A stretch of 64,000 bases of DNA from Planomonospora sp. ID82291 (GTDB taxonomy: Bacteria > Actinomycetota > Actinomycetes > Streptosporangiales > Streptosporangiaceae): positions 1-64,000 of the forward strand of contig NZ_JABTEX010000008.1 of assembly GCF_015711645.1 (NCBI RefSeq), written 5' to 3'. The translations under genes and the position numbers were made by a program. Shown piece by piece: positions 24,847-33,650 of this stretch; the first letter of the stretch is position 1, and every line of letters begins with the position of its first letter. Under the pieces are notes generated by a model. It was given only the letters and a program-made list of their open reading frames with translations. It was not told the DNA's origin and ran no database searches.

Positions 24847-26202
24847 ATGCCTACGGCCCATCGCCATCCGCCGAACCGACAGCTCTCCTGGGAGCGGCTG
24901 CAGCGAGGCTGGTCCTACGAGGAGCTCGCCGAACGGATCCGCGTCTCCATGGAGCGCGCAGGGGAGACCTTCACCGGCCTGACGGCCAACACGGTGCGGC
25001 GGTGGGAGACAGGTGAGCGGTGGCCGGAACCGCGTTACCGTAAGCATCTGGTGGCGATCTTCAACAAGCCGGCGAGTGAACTGGGACTGCTCACCCCCGA
25101 GGAGTTGGCCATGCGGCCGGTCTCCGACGTGGTGCGGGAAATACGGAGGTTGCTCAGCATGATCGGGGACGAGGGCATCGACCGCGGCACCTTCCTGCGC
25201 GCCCTGCTCGGTGTGGGTCTGTTCGGCCCGCTCCTCACCGAGGGGCCCGACTCACCGGCGTGGAAGCGCCTGGAGTCCGTGCTGGACGGCCGGGGCAACC
25301 TGGACGCCGACTCCGTGGACGCCTACGCGGACGTCGTCACCCGGCAGAGCGCGCTCTACTGGTCCACCCCGGCCGCGGAGCTCTTCGAGGCCTCCGCCGC
25401 CCACACCCAGCTCGGCGTCCGGCTGCTCCGCACGTCGTCGAGCACCGACCTCCGTGAGCGCCTGGCCGGTGCGGCGGCCCGTTCGGCCCTGCTCACCGGG
25501 CGGATCGCCTTCTTCGACCTGCAGCAGCCCGTCACCGCCCAGCGGCTCTTCCAGACGGCGATCCTCGCCACGCGCGAGTGCGGCGACCACGCCCTGGCGG
25601 CGGCCGTACTGGCGCACGCGGCCTTCGTCCCGGGTTTCGCACGGGACGAAGCGGCGGCTCAGGGTCTGATCGAGGCCGCGTTCGCGCACGCCTGGCACGG
25701 CGTCGGCCCGCTCACCCGCGCCTGGCTGCACTGCGTGGCCTCGGAGATCCGGGCGCGCTGCGGGGACGCCAAGGGCTGCCTGCGGCACATCGACCGCGCG
25801 GACCGCGCGATCGACGGCACCGGGGACGACCCCGCCTGGCTCGACTTCTTCGGGCGGGCGCGGCTGGACGGCTTCGCCGGGTACAGCGCGCTGGCTGCGG
25901 GCGAGACCGCCGAGGCTGCGCGCCGCCTGGACCGCGCGCTCGGCGCCCTCGGCGACGGCGAGGGCAAGCAGCGGTCGGTGCTCCTGGCCGACCTGGCCGC
26001 CGCCCACGCCGGGAGCGACGCGGACCTGGCGATCGCGCGGCTCGACGAGGCCGTGGAGGCCCTGACGGGCGCGTGGTACGCCACCGGCTACGAGCGGATC
26101 GACCGGGTCCAGCGGGCGCTGCCGGACGGGCGCGAGATGCAGACGGTCAGGGAGCGGCTGCACGCGCTGGACCGGCTGCACCGTCCCGAGCTGTCGGCCT
26201 AA
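24847..26202 (+). CDS. XRE-family transcriptional regulator with TPR-like C-terminus
   Basis: 451 residues from ATG 24847. The helix-turn-helix is at about residues 15-75 (LSWERLQRGWSYEELAERI, TANTVRRWETG), followed by LGLLTPEEL and about 300 residues of alpha-helical repeats (AAGETAEAARRLDRALGAL, DLAIARLDEAVEAL). This layout is common in actinobacterial regulators beside biosynthetic islands and next to HATPase genes. It is divergent from the ATPase/operon to its left and convergent with the HAD gene (stop codons overlap by 4 bp). It probably controls the operon at 14955-24644. Confidence 0.85.
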   Translation: MPTAHRHPPNRQLSWERLQRGWSYEELAERIRVSMERAGETFTGLTANTVRRWETGERWPEPRYRKHLVAIFNKPASELGLLTPEELAMRPVSDVVREIRRLLSMIGDEGIDRGTFLRALLGVGLFGPLLTEGPDSPAWKRLESVLDGRGNLDADSVDAYADVVTRQSALYWSTPAAELFEASAAHTQLGVRLLRTSSSTDLRERLAGAAARSALLTGRIAFFDLQQPVTAQRLFQTAILATRECGDHALAAAVLAHAAFVPGFARDEAAAQGLIEAAFAHAWHGVGPLTRAWLHCVASEIRARCGDAKGCLRHIDRADRAIDGTGDDPAWLDFFGRARLDGFAGYSALAAGETAEAARRLDRALGALGDGEGKQRSVLLADLAAAHAGSDADLAIARLDEAVEALTGAWYATGYERIDRVQRALPDGREMQTVRERLHALDRLHRPELSA

Positions 26203-26852
26203 CCCTCGTTGTGCTTGCGGACCAGCTCCGGCAGCTCGGCCAGGGAGTCGAGCCGGAACAGGCACCGCTCGGCCGCCTCCGGGTCCTGGAGGATGTAGCC
26301 CCAGGGGCCCCGCCGGATGAGCGCCGTCGGGATGCCCGCGGCCTGCGCGGGCTTGACGTCGTTGTCCAGCCGGTCGCCCACGTACAGCACGGCCCCGGCC
26401 GGGCAGCCGGCCTCCGCGACGACCCGCTCGAAGAAGGCGGCGGAGGGCTTGTCCACGCCCCAGCTGTCAGAGGTCCCGATCAGGTCCACCGGCAGGTCGA
26501 GGGCGCGCAGGATCTTCTCCGCCCGGGCGGTCTGGTTGCCGGCCAGGCCCACCCGTAGTCCCTGCTCGCGCAGCGCGGCCAGGCAGGGGCGGGCGTCGGC
26601 GTAGAGGTTCTCCTCGGAGAAGCTCTCCGGCTCCCCGGCCTCGGCCCGCCGTTCCCGCTCCGCGTGCAGGTCGAAGCCGGGCCGGAAGTACTGGAAGGTC
26701 TCGCGGTAGTCGCCGCCCCGGGCGATGACGGCGCCGAAGACGGCCGAGAAGGTGTGCCGGGGAACACCGAGCCAGTCGGCCCAGGTGCCGTACTCGCGGG
26801 TCTCGTCGACGATCGTCTCCCCGACGTCGAAGAAGACAGCCTCGATCTTCAC
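26199..26852 (-). CDS. HAD-superfamily hydrolase
   Basis: 217 residues from GTG 26852, with GGAGG 5-6 bases upstream. Motif I FFDVGETIVDE (nucleophile Asp), motif II VGLAGNQTARAE, motif III Lys in VDKPSAAFF, and motif IV YVGDRLDNDVKPAQAAG are all present, with a helical cap in between. HAD phosphatases of this type remove phosphate from small metabolites. The nucleophile motif has DVGET in place of DxDxT (second Asp replaced by Gly), as seen in several subfamilies. Convergent with the XRE regulator. Substrate unknown. Confidence 0.8.
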   Translation of the reverse strand: MKIEAVFFDVGETIVDETREYGTWADWLGVPRHTFSAVFGAVIARGGDYRETFQYFRPGFDLHAERERRAEAGEPESFSEENLYADARPCLAALREQGLRVGLAGNQTARAEKILRALDLPVDLIGTSDSWGVDKPSAAFFERVVAEAGCPAGAVLYVGDRLDNDVKPAQAAGIPTALIRRGPWGYILQDPEAAERCLFRLDSLAELPELVRKHNEG

Positions 26853-26904
26853 GCATACCTCCATCTATCGGACGACCTGGACCAGGTTAGACGCCGATCA
26901 CCGG

Positions 26905-28011
26905 CTCGACGTAGCCTGGGATGGCGCAGGACTGCTACACCTGCTGAGGGAGTGGTCACACGGCATGCTGACCCGGCGCAGATTCACCGTCATCTCCGGC
27001 GCCCTGCTGACCCAGCCCGCCTGGCAGTGGCTGGAGCACTCCCTGCCCGCCATGGCATCAGCTCGCGGGCCGGGAAAAGTGCCCGAGGCGGTGGTGACGC
27101 TGATTGAAGACATCGTGACCAAAGCCCAGCAGCTCGACGACCAGCAAGGCGGCGCCGCTTCCGCTTTCGTCGCCGACCAGTTCAACTGCGTCGGCCGTCT
27201 GCTGCGCACCGAAAGCTACGACACGAAGACCGGCAGGCGGCTGTGCGCCGCGGCGGCCCAGCTCGCCCAGACCGCCGGCTTCATGGCCCACGACAGCGAG
27301 CGTGACGGCGAGGCGCAGCGCTGGTATCTGGCCGGCCTGCACGCCGCGCACGCCGCCGGAGACCGGGCCCTGGCCGCCAGCATCCTGGGGTTGATGAGCA
27401 ATCAGGCCACCACGCTCGGAAAGGTCAACGATGCTCTACAGCTCGCCTCGGCCGCACAGGAGGCCTGCACCGACGCTCCGGCCGCCGTGCGGGCGCTCAT
27501 CGCGGCCCGCAGCGGGCTGGCATTTGCCGCCGCGGGTGACCTGACCAGCTTCCGCCGCGCGCGCGAGCACGCCCTGACCATGCTGGACCGAGCCCAGCAG
27601 CAGAGCGATCGCACTCCCCGCTGGGCGGGCTACGTCAGCCGCACCGAGTGCGACGCCATCGCCGGACGGAGCCTGGTCGCCCTGGCCCAGCGCATCCCCG
27701 CACGCTGGGAAAAACTTCTACGCGAAGCCGAAGACCTGCTCCGCGACCGGGCACTGGTCGATGCCGCCAGCCCGTACCAGCGGTCGGCTCTACGCCACGG
27801 GGCCTGGCTCGGTCTGGCCTACACCCATGCTGGAGACCTGGAGCAAGCTGTGTCGATGGGACGGCGCTCTCTTGCCCGGCTGCCCGCGGTCACTTCTACG
27901 CGTTGCGTCGGCCTGCTGCGCCGTCTGCGCGATGACCTTCGGCCGCATGTCGGCCGTACGGCGGTGAAGGATCTACTCGCCGACCTCGACCGCAAGTTAC
28001 CCGTCACGTGA
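26905..28011 (+). pseudogene. 5'-truncated TPR-type regulator (DNA-binding domain missing)
   Basis: From about 26905 the frame reads LDVAWDGAGLLHLLREW, then LTRRRFTVISGALLTQPAW, and on through alpha-helical TPR-like repeats to VKDLLADLDRKLP. This is the middle and end of the same class of XRE-TPR regulators as the 24847 gene, but no helix-turn-helix precedes it: upstream lies the start of the HAD gene on the other strand. An in-frame ATG at 26965 could make a 348-residue protein without DNA-binding part. The gene probably lost its 5' end in a rearrangement at about 26880. Confidence 0.6.
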
Positions 28012-28158
28012 CCCAGAGCCTTCTTCCATCCGGACCTCACCCCGGCGCCTCTGCGGCCGTCGTCGGGGAACCGCTCGGTGATGGAGATGATCAGCGGGGC
28101 GTCGTCGAGCACGCCGGTCAGGGCATCGGCCGCGACGGGTTCGGCGCGGCCTGGGACT

Positions 28159-28161
28159 CCG
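28159..28161. repeat. Target site duplication CCG, left
   Basis: CCG at 28159-28161 and 29447-29449 flank the IS3 element; the intact gene at 47353 has a single CCG at this point (47648-47650). Three bases is the usual IS3-family duplication. Confidence 0.85.
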
Positions 28162-28189
28162 TGGCGTTCCCCCCGGGGCGTGGACACCC
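28162..28189. repeat. IS3 left inverted repeat (28 bp)
   Basis: Matches the inverse of 29419-29446 at 21 of 28 positions, starting with TG and ending in GTGGACACCC. Confidence 0.85.
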
Positions 28190-28193
28190 GGTT

Positions 28194-29093
28194 TCATGCA
28201 GCCAATACGGCCATCCTAGCGAGCCGATCTTCGTAGACGACAGGAGGAAGGTTCCCGATCGCCGAGTGTCTGCGCCGGTTGTTGTACCAGGCGATCCAGC
28301 GGAAGATCTCGGTCCGGGCCTCGGCCTCGTCGCTCCAGCGGCGTTTCTTCCTGCCGTGCAGCAGCTCACGCTTGAGGGTGGCGTTGAACGCCTCGGCCAG
28401 GGCGCTGTCCAGACACGTCCCGGTCCTGCCGCTCGATCGGCAGATGCCGTAGCGATCGCAGAGCCTGGCGAACGCGGCCGACATGTACTGACAGCCCCGG
28501 TCGGCGTGGAAGATCACCCCGTCTGTGCGGCCGCCGCGAGCACGCACCGCCGCCTTCAGCGCGTCGCTGACCAACCCGGTGCGCAGGTGGTTGGCGATCG
28601 ACCAGCCGATCAGGCGCCGTGACCCGATGTCGATCACCGTGGCGAGATACAGCCACGAGTCACCGACCGGGAGATAGGTGATGTCCCCGCACCAGCGCCG
28701 GTCGACATCACCGGGCGTGAAGTCGCGCTCCAGCAGGTCGGCGACCGGCGGGGCACCCTCGTCGGGGATCGTGGTCCGCCGCCCCTTGCGCAGGTGCAGC
28801 CCGACGATGCCGTGCTCGCGCATCAGCCGGGCGACCCGCTTTTCGTTGATGTGCTCGCCGGCCTCGCGCAGGTCGGCGGTGATCCGCGGGGAGCCGTTCG
28901 TGCCGCCGGAGGCGGCGTGCAGGCGCCGGATCTTCTCCACGATCCGCGCTTCCTCGGCGACTCTCGCCTGACGGGCCGGCTCCCGGGCGAGCCAGGAGTA
29001 GAAGGCGCCGCGGCGCACGTTCAGGACCCGGCACAGCCGCTTGACCCCGTAGACGAGGCGGTGGGCGGAGATGAACCCGAAGCGGCCGATCAA
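28194..29093 (-). CDS. IS3-family transposase OrfB (integrase core)
   Basis: 299 residues. The rve/DDE domain is complete: first Asp in WCGDITYLP (about residue 138), second in FHADRGCQY, and Glu in DSALAEAFNATLKRE. The N-terminal part has the HTH_21-like region SGGTNGSPRITADLRE. The frame opens at a TTG at 29093 which overlaps the end of orfA by four bases, as is usual where a -1 ribosomal frameshift makes the OrfAB fusion. Acts on its own element ends. Confidence 0.9.
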   Translation of the reverse strand: MIGRFGFISAHRLVYGVKRLCRVLNVRRGAFYSWLAREPARQARVAEEARIVEKIRRLHAASGGTNGSPRITADLREAGEHINEKRVARLMREHGIVGLHLRKGRRTTIPDEGAPPVADLLERDFTPGDVDRRWCGDITYLPVGDSWLYLATVIDIGSRRLIGWSIANHLRTGLVSDALKAAVRARGGRTDGVIFHADRGCQYMSAAFARLCDRYGICRSSGRTGTCLDSALAEAFNATLKRELLHGRKKRRWSDEAEARTEIFRWIAWYNNRRRHSAIGNLPPVVYEDRLARMAVLAA

Positions 29094-29398
29094 CGATCCA
29101 TCTCCTTGGCAAAATAGGCGGCCGCCTTGCGGAGGATCTCCTTTTCGGTCTCCAGCTCGGCCACCCGCCTGCGCAGCCGCATCAGCTCTTCACGCTCGCT
29201 GCGGGCCAGGCCGATCCCGGTGTCGGCCTCGGCGTTCTCGGCCTCGCGCACCCACACCCGCAGCGTCTCGCGGTTCATTCCGAGTTCCCGCGCGACATCG
29301 GCGCAGGTTCGGTGTGATTGGCGGACCAGGCGCACGGCGTCCTTCTTGAACTCCTCGCCGTACTTCGACGGACGTGCCACCTCGGACACTCCCTTCAT
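29090..29398 (-). CDS. IS3-family transposase OrfA
   Basis: 102 residues from ATG 29398 (GTG 29380, VARPSKYGEEF, is possible). The HTH_Tnp_1 domain SKYGEEFKKDAVRLVRQ and CADVARELGMNRETLRVWV is followed by a leucine-zipper-like coiled coil LRRRVAELETEKEILRK typical of IS3 OrfA. It ends 4 bp inside orfB. It binds the terminal repeats. Confidence 0.85.
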   Translation of the reverse strand: MKGVSEVARPSKYGEEFKKDAVRLVRQSHRTCADVARELGMNRETLRVWVREAENAEADTGIGLARSEREELMRLRRRVAELETEKEILRKAAAYFAKEMDR

Positions 29399-29418
29399 GG
29401 AACAAGATCCATTGTCAG

Positions 29419-29446
29419 GGGTGTCCACACCGGAGGGGGAGCCTCA
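29419..29446. repeat. IS3 right inverted repeat (28 bp)
   Basis: Partner of 28162-28189; next to it lies the right CCG target duplication (29447-29449). Confidence 0.85.
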
Positions 29447-29708
29447 CCGAAGCCGGTGGCCATCTCGGCGATGCCGGCGTGCAGCCAGCCCCGCTCGGTG
29501 AGAGCGTTCTGCTTGACGCCGAGCTTCAGCAGCTCGGTGACCGAGGGGGCCTCGCGGCCGTAGGAGAGCAGGATCATCCGTAGCGCTGCCATGCCGCACG
29601 CTCGGTCGGACCACTCCATCCGGTCGCCCAGCACCCATCCTCCGTGCAGGTCCCATTCGGCGGGATCGACGAGTTCGATTCGTGCTGCGAGGACACCAGG
29701 CGGCGCGG

Positions 29709-30269
29709 TCAGGCAGGGACGCCATCGGACATCCGGCGGATGATCGCTGCGGCGAGGTCGGCGGCCCAGGCCGGGGTGAGAGCGGTGGTGTCGATCACGT
29801 GGGCGTCGCCGGCGAGCCACTCTCGGTACGCGTCTTGGTAGCGGGCCAGGTTCCGGAGCCGGAAATCGATCACCTTCTGGGAGCGGGCCGGGTCGTCGGG
29901 GAACATCTGGTGGCCGGTGATGCGGTTGGTGACGGTCGTGGTGTCGGCGTGCAGGACGATGTGGCAGACGGTGATGCCCCGCTTGTCGAGTTCGGAGAAG
30001 ATCTCCGTGGCGTAGTCGCGGCGCAGGATGGACATGGGGGCGATGAGCGCGCCGCCGGTGTAGGCGAGGATTTCGGCGGTCGTGGCCGCCACCAGGGGCC
30101 GCCACGGAGGAAGGTCCTGGAAGTCCTTTTCCCGGCCGGGCAGGATCGTGCGGAGCACGAACCCAACCTCCTCGGGGTCGAAGAGCGTGCTGTCCGGGAT
30201 GCGAGAGAGGAGCTCTTGGGCGACGGAGGTCTTGCCGCCGCCGAACGGGCCGTTAATGAAAACGATCAT
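29709..30269 (-). CDS. P-loop ATP-binding kinase-like protein (AAA_33/chloramphenicol-phosphotransferase-like)
   Basis: 186 residues from ATG 30269. Walker A NGPFGGGKTSVAQELL is at residues 6-21, followed by LFDPEEVGFVLR and an ALIAPMSILRRDYATEIF segment, then RxxxR-type lid HQMFPDDPARSQKVIDFR. This pattern fits small cytosolic kinases acting on antibiotics or nucleosides. It stands alone between the degraded peptidase copy and a long gap. The product it modifies is not evident. Confidence 0.75.
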   Translation of the reverse strand: MIVFINGPFGGGKTSVAQELLSRIPDSTLFDPEEVGFVLRTILPGREKDFQDLPPWRPLVAATTAEILAYTGGALIAPMSILRRDYATEIFSELDKRGITVCHIVLHADTTTVTNRITGHQMFPDDPARSQKVIDFRLRNLARYQDAYREWLAGDAHVIDTTALTPAWAADLAAAIIRRMSDGVPA

Positions 30270-30908
30270 GCGGATTCTCTTCGCAGTGAGTGGGTCCGGT
30301 CGTGTCAGCATCGCAGGCACCGGCAGGGTGGCGAGACACGTTCGAGTCAATGCGACAGCGAACTCCCCGGCGGCGACTGCCCCCCAGGCGATGCAGTTCG
30401 AGTTCCACCTGCCCGGGAGTGGGCGGGGTACATGGTCGTGGCCTGGCCTGGCAGAAGGTGCACGTCGGCGTCGATGTGCGGGCCGCAGAAAGTCGATCGG
30501 TGCCGCATCTGCAGAAAAGCCATCAGCCTGCGGCGTGGATGTGGCAGGGTGCCTTCCGCAGGACAGGCCCCGTATCCGCGCGTATACCGGGCATCTGAGC
30601 TGCCCGCGGTCGAATACCACCCGCCGATGACAGCCAGCGGCAGCGCGGATCAAGGCGGGAATGTCGATCACGATGCCGTGGTGCATCAAGGGAAGCCGCC
30701 TTCGTGATCACACCTCTCGTCATGTTGGGCGACGGCCGACGGTCCCGCTGTCCCGGACATGGCTGCCGATACAAAGACGGGGAGGTCCAGCCACAGCCCT
30801 GATAGAGCCGAAAGGTCCGGGTGCGCACCGCGAGGTAGGGCCGATAGTCTTTCCTAGACGGTACGAATTTCCGCACAGTCCGTCGATGGCCCTTGTGGGA
30901 GATCATGG
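30270..30908. other. Gap of about 640 bp, no supported gene
   Basis: Open frames here have poor protein character. The sequence has low-complexity coding-like patches that could be gene remnants. The promoter of the XRE gene at 30909 must be near its right end. I see no hairpin or repeat. Confidence 0.4.
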
Positions 30909-31775
30909 ATGATTAGCCCTTACGTACGTCGGCTGCGGCTGGCCACCGAACTGCACAAGTTACGCACCGAGGCCGGGCTCACGCACGAGCAGCTCGCCAA
31001 GAAGCTTGGCGCCTCGCGTGCGCAGATCTCCCGCCTGGAGAACGGCCACGTTCCTCCAGACCAGGACGACATCATCAAGATCCTCGACGTACTCGGCGTC
31101 GAAGGCGACCAGTGGACGCAGATCCTCACCATCGCCCGAGAGGCCGCCGAGCGAGGCTGGTGGGAGTCCAACAAGGCGATGGGTGAGCGCCAAGCGCTGT
31201 TCGCCAATCTGGAGGCGGGCGCGGCCTCGATCTGTGAGTACCAGCAGACCTTCTTCCCTGGCCTGTTGCAGACGCCGGAGTTCACCCGCGTTCGAGTTGA
31301 CTCCGATTGGTTCCAGCGCTCTTCCGTCACAGCGGCACAGGCAGAAGGGTTGGCCCAGGGACGCGCCGGGCGGCAGCGGCTGCTGGCCCGTCCCGGCGGG
31401 CCCACCTATGAGGTCATCGTGGACGAGGTCGTCATCCGGCGGCGGCTGGCTCCGCCCGCGGTGGTGCGCGCCCAGCTGCTGCACCTGGCGGAAAAAGCCA
31501 GTGAGGAGAAGATCACCGTCCGGGTACTGCCGATCGAGGCTGCCATCGAGGGCTACACCCTGGTGCCGTGTACCTTCTCGATCTACCGCTACCCCGACCC
31601 AGGCGACCCGATCGTAGTCGGTGTGGAGGCGGTCACTTCCGACGTGGTTCTCACCGATCCCGACGAGGTCACACCGTATCTGCAGATGTACGACCGCCTG
31701 CGCGCCGCGGCGCTACCCGAGGCCGACGGCTTGCAATTGCTCACTGAGGCAGCCCACCGGCTGCAAGACGAATAA
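30909..31775 (+). CDS. XRE-family regulator with DUF5753
   Basis: 288 residues from ATG 30909 (an ATG four bases earlier stops at once). The N-terminal helix-turn-helix spans about 10-65: LHKLRTEAGLTHEQLAKKLG, SRAQISRLENG. The rest is the DUF5753 domain with FFPGLLQTPEFTR, YEVIVDEVVIRRRL and VRVLPIEAA. In actinobacteria this gene type always pairs with a DUF397 gene, found here after 13 bp. The pair and the ATPase at 32232 form a regulatory trio in front of the radical SAM cassette. Confidence 0.9.
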   Translation: MISPYVRRLRLATELHKLRTEAGLTHEQLAKKLGASRAQISRLENGHVPPDQDDIIKILDVLGVEGDQWTQILTIAREAAERGWWESNKAMGERQALFANLEAGAASICEYQQTFFPGLLQTPEFTRVRVDSDWFQRSSVTAAQAEGLAQGRAGRQRLLARPGGPTYEVIVDEVVIRRRLAPPAVVRAQLLHLAEKASEEKITVRVLPIEAAIEGYTLVPCTFSIYRYPDPGDPIVVGVEAVTSDVVLTDPDEVTPYLQMYDRLRAAALPEADGLQLLTEAAHRLQDE

Positions 31776-31788
31776 CAGGAAGCGCGTC

Positions 31789-32004
31789 ATGACTCTCTCT
31801 CACAACAGCGACAAGTTCACCAACTGGCGCAAGTCGGCACGCAGTGGTAGCGACAGCAACTGCGTCGAGGTCGCCTTCGCCGCCGACGGCGCCGTCGGCG
31901 TCCGGGACTCCAAGGACCGCTCTGGGCCGCACCTGGAGTTCACTCCGTCCGAGTGGCGAGCGTTCATCAGCGGGGTGAAGGACGGCGAGTTCGACCAGTC
32001 GTAA
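31789..32004 (+). CDS. DUF397 small protein
   Basis: 71 residues from ATG 31789. The DUF397 signature is complete: WRKSARSGSDSNCVEVAF, VGVRDSKDRSGPHLEFTPSEWRAFI. It follows the XRE/DUF5753 gene by 13 bp and is followed by a strong terminator. DUF397 proteins are thought to act with their XRE partner, and related pairs have been described as toxin-antitoxin-like or developmental regulators in Streptomyces. Confidence 0.95.
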   Translation: MTLSHNSDKFTNWRKSARSGSDSNCVEVAFAADGAVGVRDSKDRSGPHLEFTPSEWRAFISGVKDGEFDQS

Positions 32005-32028
32005 CCTTTCCAGCCTTCACGGGCACAG

Positions 32029-32069
32029 GGCCGGAGTCAGCCTTTTCGGGCTGGCTCCGGCCTCTTTTT
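32029..32069 (+). terminator. Intrinsic terminator after the DUF397 gene
   Basis: A stem GGCCGGAGTCAGCC and GGCTGGCTCCGGCC (14 bp, one mismatch) with a short TTTTC loop is followed by TCTTTTT. It lies 25 bp after the DUF397 stop. Confidence 0.9.
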
Positions 32070-32231
32070 GTGCGTCCAGTGTGAACGTAACGTGACCGAA
32101 AGTAGGGATTCCCTTGCAAGCCCTCGCGTGCAGCACGATACTGAGGACGTTTACAAATTCTGCACCGTACAGAGCAACGAGCGGAACAGGGACTTGCTCT
32201 GTGCTGACGAGAGCCTCAAAGGTGACGTGCC

Positions 32232-32885
32232 ATGCCCAGCACGAACGACCCCACAGCCCAGGCAGACTCCCCCACCGATACGGCGGCGCGGACGGTCCCA
32301 ACCCAGTGGAGCCAGCACTTTCCTGGACATGCAAGCCAACTGTGCCGCGTTCGTCGCTGGTTGGAATCCCTGCTTCCGGCCTGCCCGGCCCGTGACGATC
32401 TGCTTCTCGTCGCTGATGAGCTCGCCGCTAACGCCGTTCGGCACACCGCCAGCGGCAACGACGGCCGGTTCGCCACCGAGATCACCTGGTCCGGGACACT
32501 GGTACGCGTCGCCGTCACCGATGGCGGAGCAAGCGGCGAACCTCATCTGGTGGACGATCCGATGGCCGAGCACGGCCGCGGCCTGTGCCTGGTCAAGGCC
32601 ATCTCCAGACAGATGGGGATGAGCGGGGACACCCGCGGGCGAACGGTGTGGGCCGAGATCGCCTGGGACGGTCCCGGCATCGCGCCAGCAGATCATCATC
32701 CGCCCGACACCGCAGCCATCGCCGGAACTCAGGCCGAGCTCACCCGCCGCTTCTCCGGCGTCGTCACCTGGTTCGGTCTCGCCACCCAGCAGTGGTGGGC
32801 ACTTGCCCGCCGCCCCGGAGCCGACTGCCTGCTGACCGCCCCCCTCGGCTCCCGCCCTAGCTCAGTTATTGGACCAGCGGCGTAA
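32232..32885 (+). CDS. ATP-binding protein, HATPase_c_2 type (anti-sigma-like)
   Basis: 217 residues from ATG 32232 with AAGGTG upstream. DDLLLVADELAANAVRHT (N box) and PMAEHGRGLCLVKAIS (G box) define the RsbW-like kinase fold. The C-terminal 70 residues (QAELTRRFSGVVTWFGLAT, QWWALARR) are an extra helical tail often found in these proteins in actinobacteria. It belongs with the XRE/DUF397 pair to its left, the same arrangement of regulator and ATPase as at 24033/24847. Confidence 0.8.
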   Translation: MPSTNDPTAQADSPTDTAARTVPTQWSQHFPGHASQLCRVRRWLESLLPACPARDDLLLVADELAANAVRHTASGNDGRFATEITWSGTLVRVAVTDGGASGEPHLVDDPMAEHGRGLCLVKAISRQMGMSGDTRGRTVWAEIAWDGPGIAPADHHPPDTAAIAGTQAELTRRFSGVVTWFGLATQQWWALARRPGADCLLTAPLGSRPSSVIGPAA

Positions 32886-32933
32886 CTCCACGTGACCAGT
32901 CCTCGTTGGCACTGCCTCGGAAAGAGACCTCCG

Positions 32934-33322
32934 TGATCGTTCCTTCCACCGGTCCGGTACTCGCTGAACTGCCGTCCGATGCCTGCCCCCACCTCTGCGG
33001 ACTCCCTCTGACCCGCCCACTCCGCGCGCCCAGTATGCCCGGCAGGTCCAGCGATCACCCGGCACGGCCTGGCCATGCTCAGTACGACACACTCATGGGC
33101 CGAGAAGGCTTCATAATCCCCGCGAACGTCGGCGGGATCGCGGACCTCGCCATTGACGCGATGCTTCACAGCCTGGATCCCGCTCGCTGGGAGATCACGC
33201 GCCGCAGCTTCCTCGGTGGCCTGTTCCCGGCTCACCTACGTGGGCACTGGGCTCGCGGCATGGCTGACCGAGCACCTTCTCGTGAGCCTAAGTCCGACAC
33301 CGCTTCCGGGCCGACCTCATGA
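32934..33322 (+). CDS. Possible small hypothetical protein
   Basis: A frame from GTG 32934 gives 129 residues: VIVPSTGPVLAELPSDACPH at the start, then a Pro/Arg-rich stretch, then IADLAIDAMLHSLDPARWEI and RRSFLGGLF. The last part is like the linker in front of TPR regions of regulators. No convincing ribosome binding site. Could be a degraded regulator or chance. The region 33323-33650 holds nothing I can support. Confidence 0.25.
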
Positions 33323-33650
33323 CCCTGGCGCGGCGGCACGGTAGAGCAGCCATCTCTTGTTCTCGCCGCGCCGTCGCGCCGGATTCCTCCTCTCGCGGGT
33401 GGCAGCTCGCCGGTTCCCGTGCTGCCTGCGAGAGGCCGAACACGGCCGTATGGCGCTGCGGGACATGCTCCGCAGCATCCCGGCCGTGCCGCGTGGTGCC
33501 TCTGTGGGCCCGTCTTACCGCCAGGGGCACCACGCCACTCACCTCGCCCACGCCGGAAAGAGGGGAAGCCATGCCGCCGCTACCGCTTCGGACCTTGCTA
33601 CACCTCACCCATGTCCACCCCCGTCGTACAGGCTCGGCTGGGAGAGCAAC

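Larger units (their letters stand above)
28162..29446 (-). mobile_element. IS3-family insertion sequence, 1285 bp, complete
   Basis: Borders are fixed by comparison with the intact gene copy at 47353. The ends begin TGGCGTTCCCCCCGGGGCG (left, 28162 on) and, read from the right on the minus strand, TGAGGCTCCCCCTCCGGTG; over 28 bases 21 match, both ending in GTGGACACCC. Flanking target duplications are CCG. The element carries orfA and orfB in the minus direction. All parts needed for transposition appear intact. Confidence 0.9.
28046..29673 (-). pseudogene. Truncated copy of the C39-like peptidase gene, split by an IS3 element
   Basis: Bases 28046-28161 and 29450-29673 are about 99 % identical (four differences seen in 340 bp) to 47535-47874, the middle of the intact gene at 47353-48231. 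They encode WDLHGGWVLGDRMEWSDRACGM to AEMATGFG and then RAEPVAADALTGVLDDAPL. The IS3 element 28162-29446 interrupts the frame. Both ends of the gene (N-terminal half, and C-terminus with the catalytic His and Asp) are absent. A recent partial duplication, then insertion. Confidence 0.9.

Noticed and set aside
30270-30689. N-terminal extension of the 29709 kinase
   Set aside because: The frame is open to 30689 but the extension is Arg/Pro-rich and the good Walker start MIVFINGPFGGGK is right at ATG 30269.
33323-33650. Precursor peptide in front of the radical SAM cassette
   Set aside because: Short frames here have no ribosome binding site next to a leader-like pattern; a RiPP precursor cannot be supported.
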